Shown here: positions 12,145 through 23,559 of the stretch, one piece after another | Layout: each line of letters opens with the position of its first letter | Numbering within the stretch: the first letter of the stretch is position 1 | Source of the DNA: Isoetes taiwanensis | Lineage: Eukaryota > Streptophyta > Lycopodiopsida > Isoetales > Isoetaceae | Length of the DNA: 64,000 nt | Reading direction: 5' to 3' | Assembly (NCBI GenBank): GCA_021234155.1 | Contig: JAJEKV010000038.1 | Coordinates: 8,196,278 to 8,260,277, forward strand | Made by a program: the position numbers and the translations under genes | Notes under the pieces: model-generated | Seen by the model: the letters and a program-made list of their open reading frames with translations, nothing else | Told to the model about the DNA's origin: nothing | The model's database searches: none

Positions 12145-12499
12145 AGACCATCACCAAGTCAAGAAGTGGGCCATTGATCTAGCCAAGAAGAGAGAGTATC
12201 AAACTGATGTGGTAGCCTCTGCTGAGCCGGAAGATCGCCTACAAAGTGGAGAGCAAACTGGCAGGATGCTAAAATGAGAATTGGGGACTTATTTTCTGAG
12301 TAGAAAGGGAAAACCCTAATTTCTTTTGGATGACCTAGAATTCTATCAGATTGGATGATTCCGACCTAATAAAGGGTGCAATTAATGGTTTGAAGACTAC
12401 TTCTAGGGTCTGGAGTACGCTAAGAACAACTTGTACGAACCTATTGCAACAACTTGAGATCATTTGTGAAGAAAATAGAAATATAGTTCATCGCTAAGT

Positions 12500-12740
12500 A
12501 ATCGATAATGAAAAGTTCATTTTCTCGTCTCCGGGCGCGACGCGGTGAGTATATAAATACAAACTTAATCAATTTGATAATCTAAGGTCAATTCTACTAA
12601 ACTCGCCGAAAGAAGCGTAATCTGGCCTTTATTTGGTCATTTGGAGCGCTTTTGGGCATTTTATATGGTTCATATCGCTATGTACCTTAAAATGAGAGAA
12701 TCTCATTGGCCCGGGCGCTGACGGTGAGACATCGCTCTCA
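12500..12740. repeat. AATGAGA / CGGTGAG repeat motifs, left group
   Basis: Near 12505-12545 and 12690-12735 the sequence pairs an AAAATGAGA- or TTTTCTCG-like word with a CTCCGG/CCGGGCG word and then CGGTGAG. The same arrangement recurs at 14340-14400 and 14550-14605, on the other side of the 12.9-14.2-kb coding-like block. Confidence 0.45.
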
Positions 12741-12872
12741 ATTTTGCTCAAAAAACTCCAATTTGACCAAACAAAAGCTAGAATTCAGCTTTAACATTTT
12801 TAAAACAAGATTAGGCATTACTATTTTCCACACACAAAATTTTTATATTAAGAAAATTTTATTTACAAAATC

Positions 12873-14051
12873 TCAAGGCCGCCTCTTGATGTGCCCTCGG
12901 GTAAGATACATATCTGCCCTGCGAGGGTGACCTTCTTGCGTGTATCGCAAAGCCGCCACCTTCAAATACGTGACTATTTTCGCTTCGGCCGCCTCAGAAC
13001 ACAAAGAACATTTCTGGCCCGCCACCCGCATGTTCAGATAGGCCTCGCATGACTTCACACTAAACGTTAAATCTGCGTCTGGATCAAGAGTCCGTAACTT
13101 CTCCTCGAAGTGCGCTCTGATTTCTTGAGGGTCTGCTCCAACTTTCCTCACGTACCAGCTTTTTCCCCTTGGTGGCTCGGGAGGCTTGGGCTTTGGGTGT
13201 GGAGGTGTGGCTTCTGTCCGGGCTTGGCTTCTGGATGTCCGGGCCTTTCATTGTTCTTACCTCCTCAGGTTCCTGTAATAGGTATCAGGAGGCCTCCCAC
13301 TTCGCCATGTAAGCTGCTTGTGCTCCTTTGATCCTCTTCGAGTAGACCTTCCACGGGTCTATCAGCATATGCTTTCCCGCTAAGGGCCAGCGGGGCTTTA
13401 ATCCCCTATCCATCGCCGAAAGGTGGAGGCTTCTCCGCCCCATCCGCCTCCCGCCCTGCGGCCTGGGACTTCCTCCTCTACAAGGGGCTCACCGAACCGG
13501 CTCCTCTCCAGGCTCTGCACATAGTTCGGGTTCGAAGGCCGCCTAGGAAGGCGGGGTCTCTTCGGGCCTGGATGGTTCGCTGATGTTGATCCCCTGGCCC
13601 TCTTTACCCACCTTCACAACCTTTCTTTTGCCTCCTCAGCCTTAATGGCTTTAGCCTTCCTCTTCTTTTGGCACGTTGGCCGGTGGGTTGGGTCACTGCC
13701 TTCCCGATTCTGGCTCCTCAAGCCCCCGGCCGGGCGCTTTTGGCTTCATACTTGCCATGAAGCTGCAAGATTCCGGCTTCTTCAGGCTAAGGCTTGGCCA
13801 CACGCTTCTCTCCCTTTGCTCCTCCCCGGGCAGTGGGTCTCTACCGAGTCGCTTCCTACCGCTGACCGCCTCTGCCTGCTCCTTGCTGCTCCCTCAAGCC
13901 TTTTCCTCCCTCCTCTCAAGGATCTCCTCGAGATTTTGATGCATGATGTCCCGGGCCTACTGGCCCTCTTATGATCTTCAGATGGTCGCTCCGATCCGAT
14001 CCTCAGATTCCTGGCCGAAGAAGATTCGCCTCTTGAAAAAGGCGCTCTCAA
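12873..14051 (-). pseudogene. Unknown Lys/Arg/Glu-rich broken frame with CSLC motif
   Basis: The minus-strand frames at 13782-14051 and 12873-13151 are in the same phase. Frames between them, with shifts and stops, give hydrophilic text. The 3' part contains an AHFEEKLRTLDPDADL segment, then a Cys-x2-Cys pair (CSLC), and ends IKRRP-stop at 12873. Gag proteins and nucleic-acid-binding proteins can look like this, but no CCHC knuckle is present. Identity unknown. Confidence 0.35.
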
Positions 14052-14339
14052 GGACTCTCCAAAGAGCTGTGATCACCGGGCTGAGGATCTCGGCTCTCTA
14101 CGAGGCTTCCTCAGCTGATAAATTGCTTTGTGCGCCATCGCTTGATGGTCTGGCCGACCTGAGTTGCCGTAAGATCGCCTCTCGGCTTAACACGGTTAAA
14201 CTTCTAATGAAAGAACGCAGAAATGGAGGGGTCTAGGTCTATTTATGTGGGTCGATTTTAGGTCACTTTTGGGGACAATACCTTTCTTTTAAGGTTCTTT
14301 TAAAAACATCTAAAACACCTATTTCATGGTTCACGCTAT

Positions 14340-14720
14340 ACTCCAGCCCGGAAAATGAAAAAGTCATTTCCTCATTCCTCACACGGTGAGACATGGTGGG
14401 ACCCACTACTAAATTTCAGACTTTTAAACATGTAACATGCCGGGCCCCACTGATTTTAGCTTAAAAATTAGGGATTGTCAAGTTATTTTACCGGATTCAT
14501 ACATTTAATGTTTCCTCAGTCATCGTCTCGACATCGCTGTTTCAAACCTCAAAATGAGAATCTCATTATCCTGGTCTCCGGAAAAGAACGCGGTGAGACC
14601 AAATCCCTACTTTTGAAGGTTGGCTCCACCAATTTTAGTCTTTTATGTTTTCTCATTCATTTTAACTGCTACTAGCTTATATAAACTACAAAATGAGAGA
14701 AAAAATGTCCCATTTTTGAG
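14340..14720. repeat. AATGAGA / CGGTGAG repeat motifs, right group
   Basis: Motifs matching those at 12500-12740 occur at 14340-14400 (GGAAAATGAAAAAG then ACGGTGAGACATGG) and 14550-14605 (AAAATGAGAATCTCATT, then CGCGGTGAGACC). A short partial copy lies near 14690. These are degenerate direct repeats flanking the GC-rich block; they might be LTR fragments. Confidence 0.45.
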
Positions 14721-14739
14721 GTTTAAGGATCCTACTAAG

Positions 14740-16170
14740 TTAGTGCTACTGAGCATGGTTGCTTTTGCCTTTGGTCACTAAGAACATTGTCTCCGATACT
14801 CATCAGACGCCCCTATCAGAGCACGGGTACTCACTGTGATAATAAACAGAGTTCGGCCCCCATACCAAATCTATGTCGATATTGTGGCTCCTTTCTGGAA
14901 GGCAACACCGCACCGTGGACGTCTCCAAATGGGAAGAGAGGAAGGTCATTTTATCCCGCCTCCCCGTGGTCTACCTAGTCGCTTAAGCGTAAAATTATAC
15001 ATGTCAAGATATAACATAAGCATATATCCACCTCAAGGGTGGTCCATCACATCCGTGATAAACAAGGTGGGAGCACACATAAGGGGTGGCTCACCAAGGC
15101 TCAGACTCAAGGGGATCTGACGGCTTTGGTCTCCAGAGTTCATTGCGCATGCATCCATGGCAAATGGACTTACTGCATATGAACATGGCATAGGGTTGTC
15201 CACTCCATCCGCCTCCCTGGTGCACACTTTGCAAGAGTAGGTTGAAAAAGTTTCCAGACTGATCAGAAGCTCCTCACGGGGATGCATAGCCAAAAGGCTA
15301 TTCCCCTGGGTTTCATCCTCCTGCCTCCGATGGGGCGTGAAGGGAGCACTCCCTCTCCGTGATCTACATGCCGACTCATGCTACTAGGAGGGCCATCAGC
15401 CTCGTGATCTCGACCGGAACCCACTGAAAGTGTACACCACTTCACGGGTAAAATGAGTCCATGCCTCACCTCGCACTCGGGCGAGCCATTAGACCTGGGC
15501 CACAATAATCCTCGTAGGTCTTACACACCTCGTGAGGGACTGCTCAAGAGTCGCACATGAACCTCCTTCTTAGCTGGGCCTCTGCCCCTTCACCCACAAC
15601 TGTGGTTCTTTGCACACAGCCGACCCATAAGGTGCTAGAGAGGCTACTCTAGGAGCATCACTACCAAGCTTTTAGGTCTCACCCCTTCCCAATACAAGGA
15701 GTTCATAGAGATGCATCATCCATATCCATTTACGTAAGAACTAAAGAACTATATCTAATCTACATCATAGATTTAGGTTCTTTAGTTAGGCAATGGGTAT
15801 CTAGAGATCTAGAAGGTCAAGTATGGGCAATTCTAATAGGCTAAACCCCACCGATTCTATGACTCCAAATAGGCTTAGACTGCCTAATTGGCCAAATAAA
15901 TACTCCATCCTTGAGTGGCTCCTCCCCGACCTCGAGCTCAATCTATCCTCACGTGAGACGCATTTAATCGAGGGAAACTAATGTTGCAATTCTCTCAGCA
16001 GAAGTTCTGAGGCGGTTTTGGTCGCTGAGGCAGCCAAAACAGAAGTTCCCAAAACCCTAGAAACGAAAATGAGCAAGTTGTGGTTCCCTTAATAGACAAG
16101 GTTGGTTAGGTTTCCAATTATCCCCAGTACGTGATAATTGGGAATGGGCCCACTGGGCTTTAATGGTTAA
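14740..16170. other. Unrecognised mixed-composition DNA
   Basis: This stretch has moderately GC-rich parts (14780-15560) and AT-rich parts. The longest frames (80-95 codons) show no known domain. The region resembles LTR or untranslated retroelement sequence, but no matching partner was found in the window. Confidence 0.35.
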
Positions 16171-16184
16171 AGAAATGTGCCTAT

Positions 16185-16345
16185 TACGGAAATGTGTGCC
16201 CACATTAATGCGCATTATTTAAAATGTGCACATTAATTGCACACTGGGTACGGCCTACTTGGCATCAAGTGTCCACACGGAAATGTGTGCCCATATTAAT
16301 GTGTACATCGAAAATGTGCAGCTACTAATAATTGCACATATTCCT
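16185..16345 (+). repeat. Two-unit tandem duplication, ~100 bp
   Basis: The block GGAAATGTGTGCCCACATTA at about 16188, followed by AAAATGTGCA and AATTGCACA, recurs from about 16280 as GGAAATGTGTGCCCATATTA with AAAATGTGCA and AATTGCACA behind it. The two units are imperfect and head to tail. Confidence 0.75.
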
Positions 16346-16476
16346 TGCAAGCTGCCTCTAGGGCTACCCACTGCTACACGCTTCTGCTGCATTAATGCTG
16401 GCCGAGGGAGCGTGTACGCTATGGATTTTATAGGCAAAGACAAGATACGCCCCGAGCCGTGATATCGTATCGAACG

Positions 16477-16578
16477 TCATTGCATGTGTTTGATTGCATC
16501 CTTCCAAACTTGAAATCCAGGCCCCCCTGTGTAAACCTCTACAGTGCCAAGCAGATTTGCCCCAAACCTACTAGCCAT
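16477..16578 (-). pseudogene. Copia gag start, truncated
   Basis: A 33-codon minus-strand frame begins MASRFGANLL at 16578, only seven bases inside an exact primer-binding site, and contains GFQVWKDAIKH. This matches the gag start of the element at 434-6185 (GFQVWKESIKS). After MQ-stop the similarity to gag ends, so only the first part of this second copia element remains; the DNA to its left is unrelated. It lies below usual ORF length cut-offs but is well supported by context. Confidence 0.7.
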
Positions 16579-16584
16579 TTTCCT

Positions 16585-16596
16585 GCTCTGATACCA
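16585..16596 (-). other. Primer-binding site for initiator tRNA-Met
   Basis: On the minus strand this is TGGTATCAGAGC, the canonical primer site of plant copia elements, complementary to the 3' end of initiator tRNA-Met. It lies two bases inside the LTR edge (TGTTAGTATTTG on the plus strand from 16599). Confidence 0.9.
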
Positions 16597-16598
16597 AA

Positions 16599-17260
16599 TG
16601 TTAGTATTTGTTGCAACTTTGGATTCTATAGAAGTTAAATTCTTTTAGCTAGAATACAACTCAAATGGACACCAACAATTGAATTCTCTATTCACGAGTA
16701 ACTTTCAATTTCAATGGTATAGATAATACTAATAGTCATTAAGCATGAAAATAGAGCAATTCCCATCGACCAAGTTTCATCTACGGGTCTATGTCCGATC
16801 TCAATCTGCTTCCGGCCTATCCCCTCATTCGATCCTCTTCTTGATATAAAGAATGGTTAACCAAGCTTGCTAGCGTGGATTCCGAGTTTCAGGCTCTGAC
16901 GGCCACTTTTCCCTTCTAGAGAACTTCTAAATATCCCACATTTGTGGTACGTAAAATGGCTCTAAGGAACCATTGAACTTGGGATGGGAATAATCAACTT
17001 AAAAAACAATGCTCGTATTCTTAGGTCAATGTTTTAAACTTCAACAACTTAAGAATCACCGACCTATATGTTTTCTCTCGATCTTCAAAACGAAGTTTTA
17101 CCTCAGAAGAGCAACCTTGCCCTAATTGTTCCGATCCATATTGAACCAAATTTACATGCAACTCTTTAACATATATGATACAATCTTCCTATCACTTTCT
17201 AACACAAAAACCATAAGCAATAGCCTCTTCTAGAATGTAGAATCGCTGAATTTATAAAGA
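16599..17260 (-). repeat. Copia 5' LTR of a second, truncated element
   Basis: The LTR edge is set by the primer-binding site and begins with TG. The far end is not certain; ~17260 is a guess based on a change in character. No partner LTR was found in the window, so the rest of this element was deleted or replaced. Part of it near 17215-17260 (CTTCTAGAATGTAGAATCGC) resembles 54195-54235. Confidence 0.55.
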
Positions 17261-17837
17261 AATGTAATGAGAAAGAAAATGAAGTGAGTTGCATGCGCAT
17301 AAAGACCGTAATATTTCCTTTGTTTAAATATCATGACAAACAAGGTTATGCTCTAAAACAATAGAAAAGGAGTTTGCCAAAAGCCGACTTATATAATGTC
17401 GCCTTTGATATATCTTCAACAATTTGAACAAATGACCAAGGCACAATTTGATATATATGCTTAACTAGAACATGTGTCTAGCGAAGGTTAGCATCACCGT
17501 GAACGCGGTGGAATGTAGATGTAGACGCTTGAGACTAATGCATTAACGCTTTAGCATGCTTTGAGAACTTGAAATGGCAAAAGTATTTCGTGTGGTTACC
17601 ATTTATAAATGTGTCAACGATTAGAAGTTGTAGAAGGTGATGCTCTTGTATGTGCTATATGGCATAATCGAGAGTGCTCTTCAAGTGCTATGACTATGAA
17701 TCTCTTTGCTGTTATTGAAAGAAATTCCAACATTTCATTCTAAGATACATCTCTAGGAGAGTTTCTAGACTAAATCTTCTCGATAACCTTTATTGTAGAA
17801 GGAACGTTACATTTGCCCCTCAATTTGCAAAAATACC
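17261..17837. other. AT-rich DNA left of repeat X
   Basis: No gene seen. The short string ATAACCTTTATTGTAGAAGGA near 17789-17808 recurs near 54285-54305 close to the second X copy, so the X similarity may extend leftward with gaps. Confidence 0.4.
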
Positions 17838-20715
17838 AGATTGGGTCGCGGCTTTGTTTCGTGAGATTGATCTAGCCGCCAGGGCCAGTCGCCCATGTAT
17901 CCCGGGTGCTTGGTCAGCTTCAGGCGTTAAGCCTTGCATCCGCGGCGCGGGTTTGGCTCGCGTGGTTAATGGGACTGGGAAGCCAGCCAGTTTGTGGATC
18001 TTCAGGATTCACCGCGTACCTCTCCTCGGGATTCCTCGACCAGTACGTTTATTTCAAAGCTTTATGGTGTTCCCGATTAGTAGGTTTTAAGTTCGCCATC
18101 TAAGCAGACTTGCAGTTGTAGATGGTAAATGGTCATTTGTAAAAGCAAGAGTTGTAGTTTTTCTCAGGAGTTTGTTTCTTTGGGAGCAGTCGAGGTATTA
18201 CCGCCCTTTAGGGCGCTTCCTCACTTGATTTGTAACATTACCCTTCTTTTAGTAAGCATTGATGACACAGCTCTTCAAAAAAAAAAATGTTGTACAATGT
18301 GTTTCCAAGTGCCGCAGTCTACCGCCTTTATGGGCATTTATGTGATGCATATGTGTCCATAGGTCATGGGTTTTATGAAAAGTTGAGCACCCATTGGATG
18401 GTCTCCCCATGTAATTTTATCTAAAAATCACCGCAGTAATAATCATGTTCTCGATTGGTACCTTTAGAAGATATACTCTTACAAACATATATCATCATGT
18501 AATTATAGCAACTTGGCAAAATGCAATCCACATCCGATAATTCCGCGCGACATCCATGCAATGTGGAATGTTTCTCAGGTCGTGATGATGCAATTTCTTC
18601 TAACCTTGTGGGTGTGATTTGATGGCAAATGCCGTTTTTCCTTAACATACAAATATCTTAACAGGTTCTTTGATTCGCATGCCACTCTATTACAAAATGA
18701 AGCCACAGCTTAAAAAGTGAGAGCAGGATCACAAAGCAGATCACAAATGCAACAATTGGCCATTTATGCAATGTGGTTTTAAGTCCACACATTATGCTCA
18801 ATTCAAAGTACAAATTTGTTTCAATTTCTATGCATAAAGATATGCATCTATCACCGCCTTTTGTACACTCCATTACGACAATAAAAGGAACGTGGTACCG
18901 TAACCCAAGTTACCACCATTGCTTTTAAATTGCCTTAGAATAGATGTAATGTTTATCTAAAGTTAATGTCTCACTTACACTTCTTTGTAAGATAGCTTGC
19001 AAAATTGTAAATCCATGATTAATGAATCACTACAAAACAAAATTGTAGCCTTGGTCAAACTTCAATGCCGCGAAAAACTAATGGAATTTGTTGGGATATA
19101 TTGTTAACGCACTGCACGAGCGTCAAAGAAGAAATGTAGTAAGTAGTGACAGCTTGGTTACCGACATATTGTAATACCCTTTCAATCTTTATCATATAAG
19201 GCTTATATCGGAAGATCCAACACTTAGAAATCGTGAAGAAGCAAAATACGGGCCTTTAGAGAGAAATCTAATCATTAAGTATCATAAATCCATTTATGAA
19301 AAAATGCCATCTTTGGTCATCAACGCTTTTGATTAGGGCTAGCGTATTTTAAAGATCTGTCAACATATATTCTACTATTTCCGAAATCCAAAGCTCTAGT
19401 CTTAAAACCACTTCGCAACCGGGTGCTCACAAATTAATGATGCAAAAGAAAGAGAAGTCCGAGATGAGTTCAACAGAAATCCTACCGAAAAAGTCAGATA
19501 TGATGCTCCGGGCCGACTCACATATTATGTGCATATCAAACCCAAAACAAGGCCATCGATGGAGGCCCCGTGCCACAGCCTATATTCCCACCCCAGCCTT
19601 AAAAAGCTTCCTCAAGTGTTCAAGTTGGAGTGGATCCGCCATTTAATGAATAATTGAAGTATCAATTACCAACAACATAATTGCCTAAACCTTATCTAAA
19701 TGCTTCTCCGCATTTAATAAAAGAGCCTAGAGAGGTCATGGAAGGCCCATTCTAGCTTCTATTCAGGTTTTACACATTGTTTGTACATCATAGAGAATGT
19801 CCAGACACGCTTGGTTCCTTTTCTAGAAAGAATGCGCCAGATGTAGCCGCCTAACTCTTCTTCAGAGTGGTATAATCTTTGATATTTTCATCCTAGAAAA
19901 CAAATTTGTAGTAAACAGGAGAAAGATCAAGCACATTGTAAATGACTCTATGCCCCTTGTTGTGTGGGTCTTAGATTTGTTGTACCTCCGTGACCGACAT
20001 GTTCAAATTTGATTATTCTATCTCGTGAGTTTGATCTTCTTCTGATACATCCTTAACATTTGGCTCTTACCATAATCTCAGATGCATCATGCATTTTACA
20101 TTCCTTAAATCCATTGATACAACTCGCTTCATGGCATTTGCCAAATTTCATTGCTAAACTATAGGTGAAACTTAAGAGAATGTACAAATAAATGTGAAAT
20201 TGGGTTGAAACTTGTTTGGAAAGAATCTCCTCGCTACAATACCCCCATCCAAGGTCAAATTATAATGGTGATCTCTCGAGGCTATATTTGAACAAAGCCA
20301 AAAATTGTCAACTTTTCTCAGAAACCTTCATGCCCATATGTCGATCTATGTCCAGATTCTACACCTAGTTTCTACATCTCCGCATACTAAAACCGGAAAA
20401 GATAACTTGTCATTTTTGTTGCAAAGTCTTGTGATAGAAAATAAAATCTATGCAATGTTAAAGAACATATCTAATGCTTCTAACCAATGCTAGGTAAAGC
20501 AGCTTTATCGTAGAAGCTTATAATTTTAGGGAAATGGCTGGCTGATAATTCAAAATGGTTTTAAGGGACACCATTAAAGGAATCGGTCCTTACGGTGAGT
20601 CCAATTCTGGTCTATGGGGCCCAAACCTGAGAGCAGCAGTTTATTATCATGCAACTAAAAACCCATACCTCAAAGCAAGGTTTTCGAAAGTGAAAACTCT
20701 AATAGTAATAGATAT
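17838..20715. repeat. Repeat family X, copy 1, segment A
   Basis: This ~2.9-kb segment aligns with 55020-57845 in the same orientation. Anchors include GATTGGGTCG near the left edge, TTGTACAATGTGTTTC, GAATGTCCAGA and AACTCTAATAGTAAT at the right edge. Differences are mostly small indels. No open frame is shared over a useful length and no protein was recognised. Its class (non-autonomous element, segmental duplication or decayed gene) is unknown. Confidence 0.85.
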
Positions 20716-21319
20716 ACATGGTGTGGATTACAATAGATCTAAGAAATTTTACATTAGGGTCAAATCTGAGAGTTTTTGTCCACTCGCTGGTTTTAAACTC
20801 GACACTCAAGTATAGATGCCTCCAAAGAAGAGCAAGGGGACATGATGAAGACAACGCATCAAGGAACCTCCTTGGCTTGATTCTAAGAACTCTACTGAAA
20901 TGAAGGAGACAAAAGAGGAAGTACCAAAGGAATTAGGGAGCCTACAAGAAATTAACACAAATTGAGATGTATGTGGTGCCAACAAGGCAAAAGATATCCG
21001 ACCAAAATGTAACATAAAAAGAATTGAAAGATAAAATTGATGAAATAGACTAACAGTGGTCAAACTGATTATAGTGGTTCTGAATAAATTGTGGAGAAAA
21101 TTACATCAAACATTGAAGACAGAGTATCCTTTGTTTGCTCAAGGACAAGAAAGGTTATCGCATCAGAGGACCGGCGCAAAAGAGCAAAAACATTGTGGTC
21201 TCCTGGACCTTAAGCAGAAAAAACTAAGATGTTAATACCACAACTAGTAATGGTAATTCAAATACATCAGGGCGTAAGTTGAGAGCCTATAAATGTTTTT
21301 TGGTCAGAGTGAGAAAACT
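20716..21319 (+). other. Block absent from X copy 2, ending in a LINE 3' end
   Basis: X copy 2 jumps from AACTCTAATAGTAAT (57845) straight to the sequence that resumes at 26786 here, so 20716-26785 is extra in copy 1. The last ~85 bases (21235-21319) resemble the LINE-a 3' end at 26850-26940 and its copy at 57925-58015, sharing the order CAACTA, AGTAATGGT, GGGC(A/G)TAAGTT and GTGAGAAAA. The rest, 20716-21234, is purine-rich and may be 5' or ORF1-like LINE sequence, but no domain is visible. Confidence 0.55.
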
Positions 21320-23085
21320 CTAACCTTTCCTTCAAGCTCTTTCCCTTTATATCCCAGATTTAATTTCTTCTTATTTTCTATACACTTTTTCTTTTTCTTT
21401 TCAGCTTTTTCCCCGCTTTTTTCCGCTTTTTCGCATATGTTTCCTTTTGTTTCCACCCCTTTCCTTCCTTTCCTTCCCTTTTTTCAAAAACCTTTTTCCT
21501 TTCCTTTTCCTCCCCACCCTTTCCTTCTTTCCTTTTCCATGCCCTTTCCCTTTCCCTTCACCTTTTCCATGCCTTTTCCCCATCCTTTTCTTCCATGCCT
21601 TCCCCTTTTCCTCAATCTTTTTAGTCTTTCACTTTTTTCCATGCCTATTTTCCCTTATCTTTTTCCTCTCCATTTCCTGTTCTTCCTCTTTGTTGGGTGC
21701 CCTTTTCTTTTCCTCTCCCGCTTTTCATGCCCTTTATACCTTTCCTTCCCATCTCTCACCCTTTCTCCCTTCCTTTTTCTATGTTCTCTTTTCTCTTCCC
21801 TTTTCCTATTTTCCCTTTTTCCTTTTTCTCCCCCTGCATTCTCCTAGCCTTTTTCCTTTTCTCTCTCCTTTTTCTTTTCCCATTTCTTCTTACTCTTTTT
21901 TCCCTTCCCTTTTTTCCACCCCTTTCTTCTTTCTTCTATTTTTCCGTATTTTCCTTTCTCCTCCTTTTCTCCCACCCCTTTCCCACTTCTTTTTCTTGTG
22001 CTGCATTTTTCTTCTTTTCCCCTTCCTTCTTCCTTTTTTTCTCTTTTCCTTTTCCCATGTTTTCTTCCCCTTTTCCTCGCTTTCCCCGCTTTCCTTCCCT
22101 TTCTTTCCCTTTCCTAATGGATTTTTTTTTCCATTTTTCTCCTTTTCCATCCTTTCCTCGCAGGGCCCGCTTTTCTCCTTTCTTTCCTTTTCTCTCTTTT
22201 CCCTCTTTTCCTTCCCATGCCTTTCCACATTTGTTTTCTTTTTCTTATTTTCCTATGGATTCATTTTCCTCTAAAATCATATCTTTTTCCCACCCTTTCT
22301 CTCTTCCCCCCTTTTTTTTCCTTTCTTTTTCTATTTCTCCATCATTTTCCCTCTCTTCCCTTTTATCTCATGCCCTTTCCCCTTCCCTTTTCTTGTTTAC
22401 CTTTTTCCCTTTTTCTCATGCCTTTTTTAGGCTCTTCCCCTTTTCCCTTTCCTTTTTTCTTCAATTCCCCTTATTTCTTCCCTTCCTCATCCTTTTCTTT
22501 GTTCTCCCTTTCCCTTCCCTCTTCCTCTTTCATTTTCCCAACCTTTTACTCCTTCCCCTTTTCTCATGCACTTTTTCCTCCTCCATTTCTTTTTCTTTTT
22601 CTTTTTCCTTTTCCTTTTCCTTTCCTTTTCCTCTTTTCCTTTCCTTTTCCTTTTCCTCTTTTCCTTTTCCTTTTCCTCTTTTCCTTTCCTATGCCATTTT
22701 TCCCTTCCTTTTTCCTCTCTCTTTCTTCAACGCTCTTTTCTCCCTTTTCCCAATGCCCTTTTTTTTTCTTCCCTCTCTTTTTCCAGGCTGTTTTTTTCTC
22801 CTCCCTTTTCTCTTTCTTCAATCTTTTCCTTCTTCCTTTTTCCCGCGTCTTTCCTCTTCCCCTTTACCACTTTATCTCTTCCTTCCCTGCCCTTTCTCCG
22901 TATCTTTTTCCCTTCCATTTTCTTTCTTTCTTTTCCCTTTTCATTTTTTTCATGCCTTTTTCTCTTCTCTTTATCCCCACCCATTTTCCCTTTGCTTCTC
23001 CCTTTTCCCCGCAAGTGCCTTTTCGCCTCTCGTGATTCTCTTTGTCTCTTCCCTTTTCCTTTCCCCTCCTTTTACCCTTCCCCTT
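21320..23085 (+). repeat. 1.8-kb polypyrimidine tract, degenerate TTTTCC repeat
   Basis: For about 1.77 kb the plus strand is almost only T and C, built from irregular TTTTCC, CTTTTC and CCCTTTT units. A nearly perfect TTTTCC/TTTCTTTTTC array lies at 22580-22690. All long frames in it, including a 489-codon one, are by-products: pure pyrimidine DNA cannot form a stop codon, and neither can its all-purine complement. They are not annotated as genes. Mirror-symmetric tracts like this can form intramolecular triplexes. It starts directly after a LINE 3'-end copy. Confidence 0.95.
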
Positions 23086-23559
23086 AAGAGATCAAAGTAC
23101 GCACTAATCATGGTGATGGTAAGTCGCTCAATAAATCGCCTTTGGATGCACTCTTATTTGTTCTAACATTCAAATTATTTGATCCAATCCAAGAATTACT
23201 AGATAACATTATAATATAAGATAGGTGAGTTCTTTCAAGAATACTATGCACATTATAGACCCCGTGTTCTTTATAGCAGAGGCTTGGGAAACAAATTGAT
23301 GGGAGAAGTAGACTGCATTACTCAAATTTTATAGCTTTTAGATGCTAAAGCAAGAATTCCGCAAAGATAGAGGGCACCTAAAAGGACATAAATCGTTAAA
23401 CGAAGGATTTAATGTACCCAACAACAAAAGGAGAGGAAGCAATTAGCTGATGAAGTTAAAAGGCTAAAATCTGAAGGTAAGAATGCATATATTGTTAATA
23501 ACAAACTAGTGATCAGAAATAAGGCATAGGATGTAGAGCCCTCAAGTGTTTGATAGTTA

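Larger units (their letters stand above)
8990..14240. other. GC-rich island with coding-like frames
   Basis: Base composition changes sharply here: CG, CCGG and CTCG words are common, while both flanks are AT-rich. The longest minus-strand frames are rich in Glu, Lys, Arg and Pro and look more protein-like than the plus-strand frames, which are Pro/Ser/Leu/Arg-rich shadows. No reverse transcriptase, integrase or known host domain was recognised. The interval 12160-12870 inside it is AT-rich and seems to split the island. It could be the gag-like or unknown-ORF part of a large LTR element, or a fragmented gene. Confidence 0.5.

Noticed and set aside
13645-14236. Plus-strand frames of 87-109 codons in the island
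   Set aside because: Same reason as above; the minus strand is the better coding candidate and no domain is visible on the plus strand.
16599-17837. X copy 1 beginning at the copia LTR, making X a copia derivative
   Set aside because: The matching bits between this LTR and the area left of X copy 2 are short (about 40 bases and 20 bases) and separated; not enough to join the two.
21293-23166. Open frames of 184, 275, 489, 272 and 173 codons on the plus strand and 85-112 codons on the minus strand
   Set aside because: They lie wholly in the polypyrimidine tract and exist because that composition excludes stop codons. The products are Phe/Ser/Pro/Leu or Lys/Glu/Gly/Arg low-complexity text.
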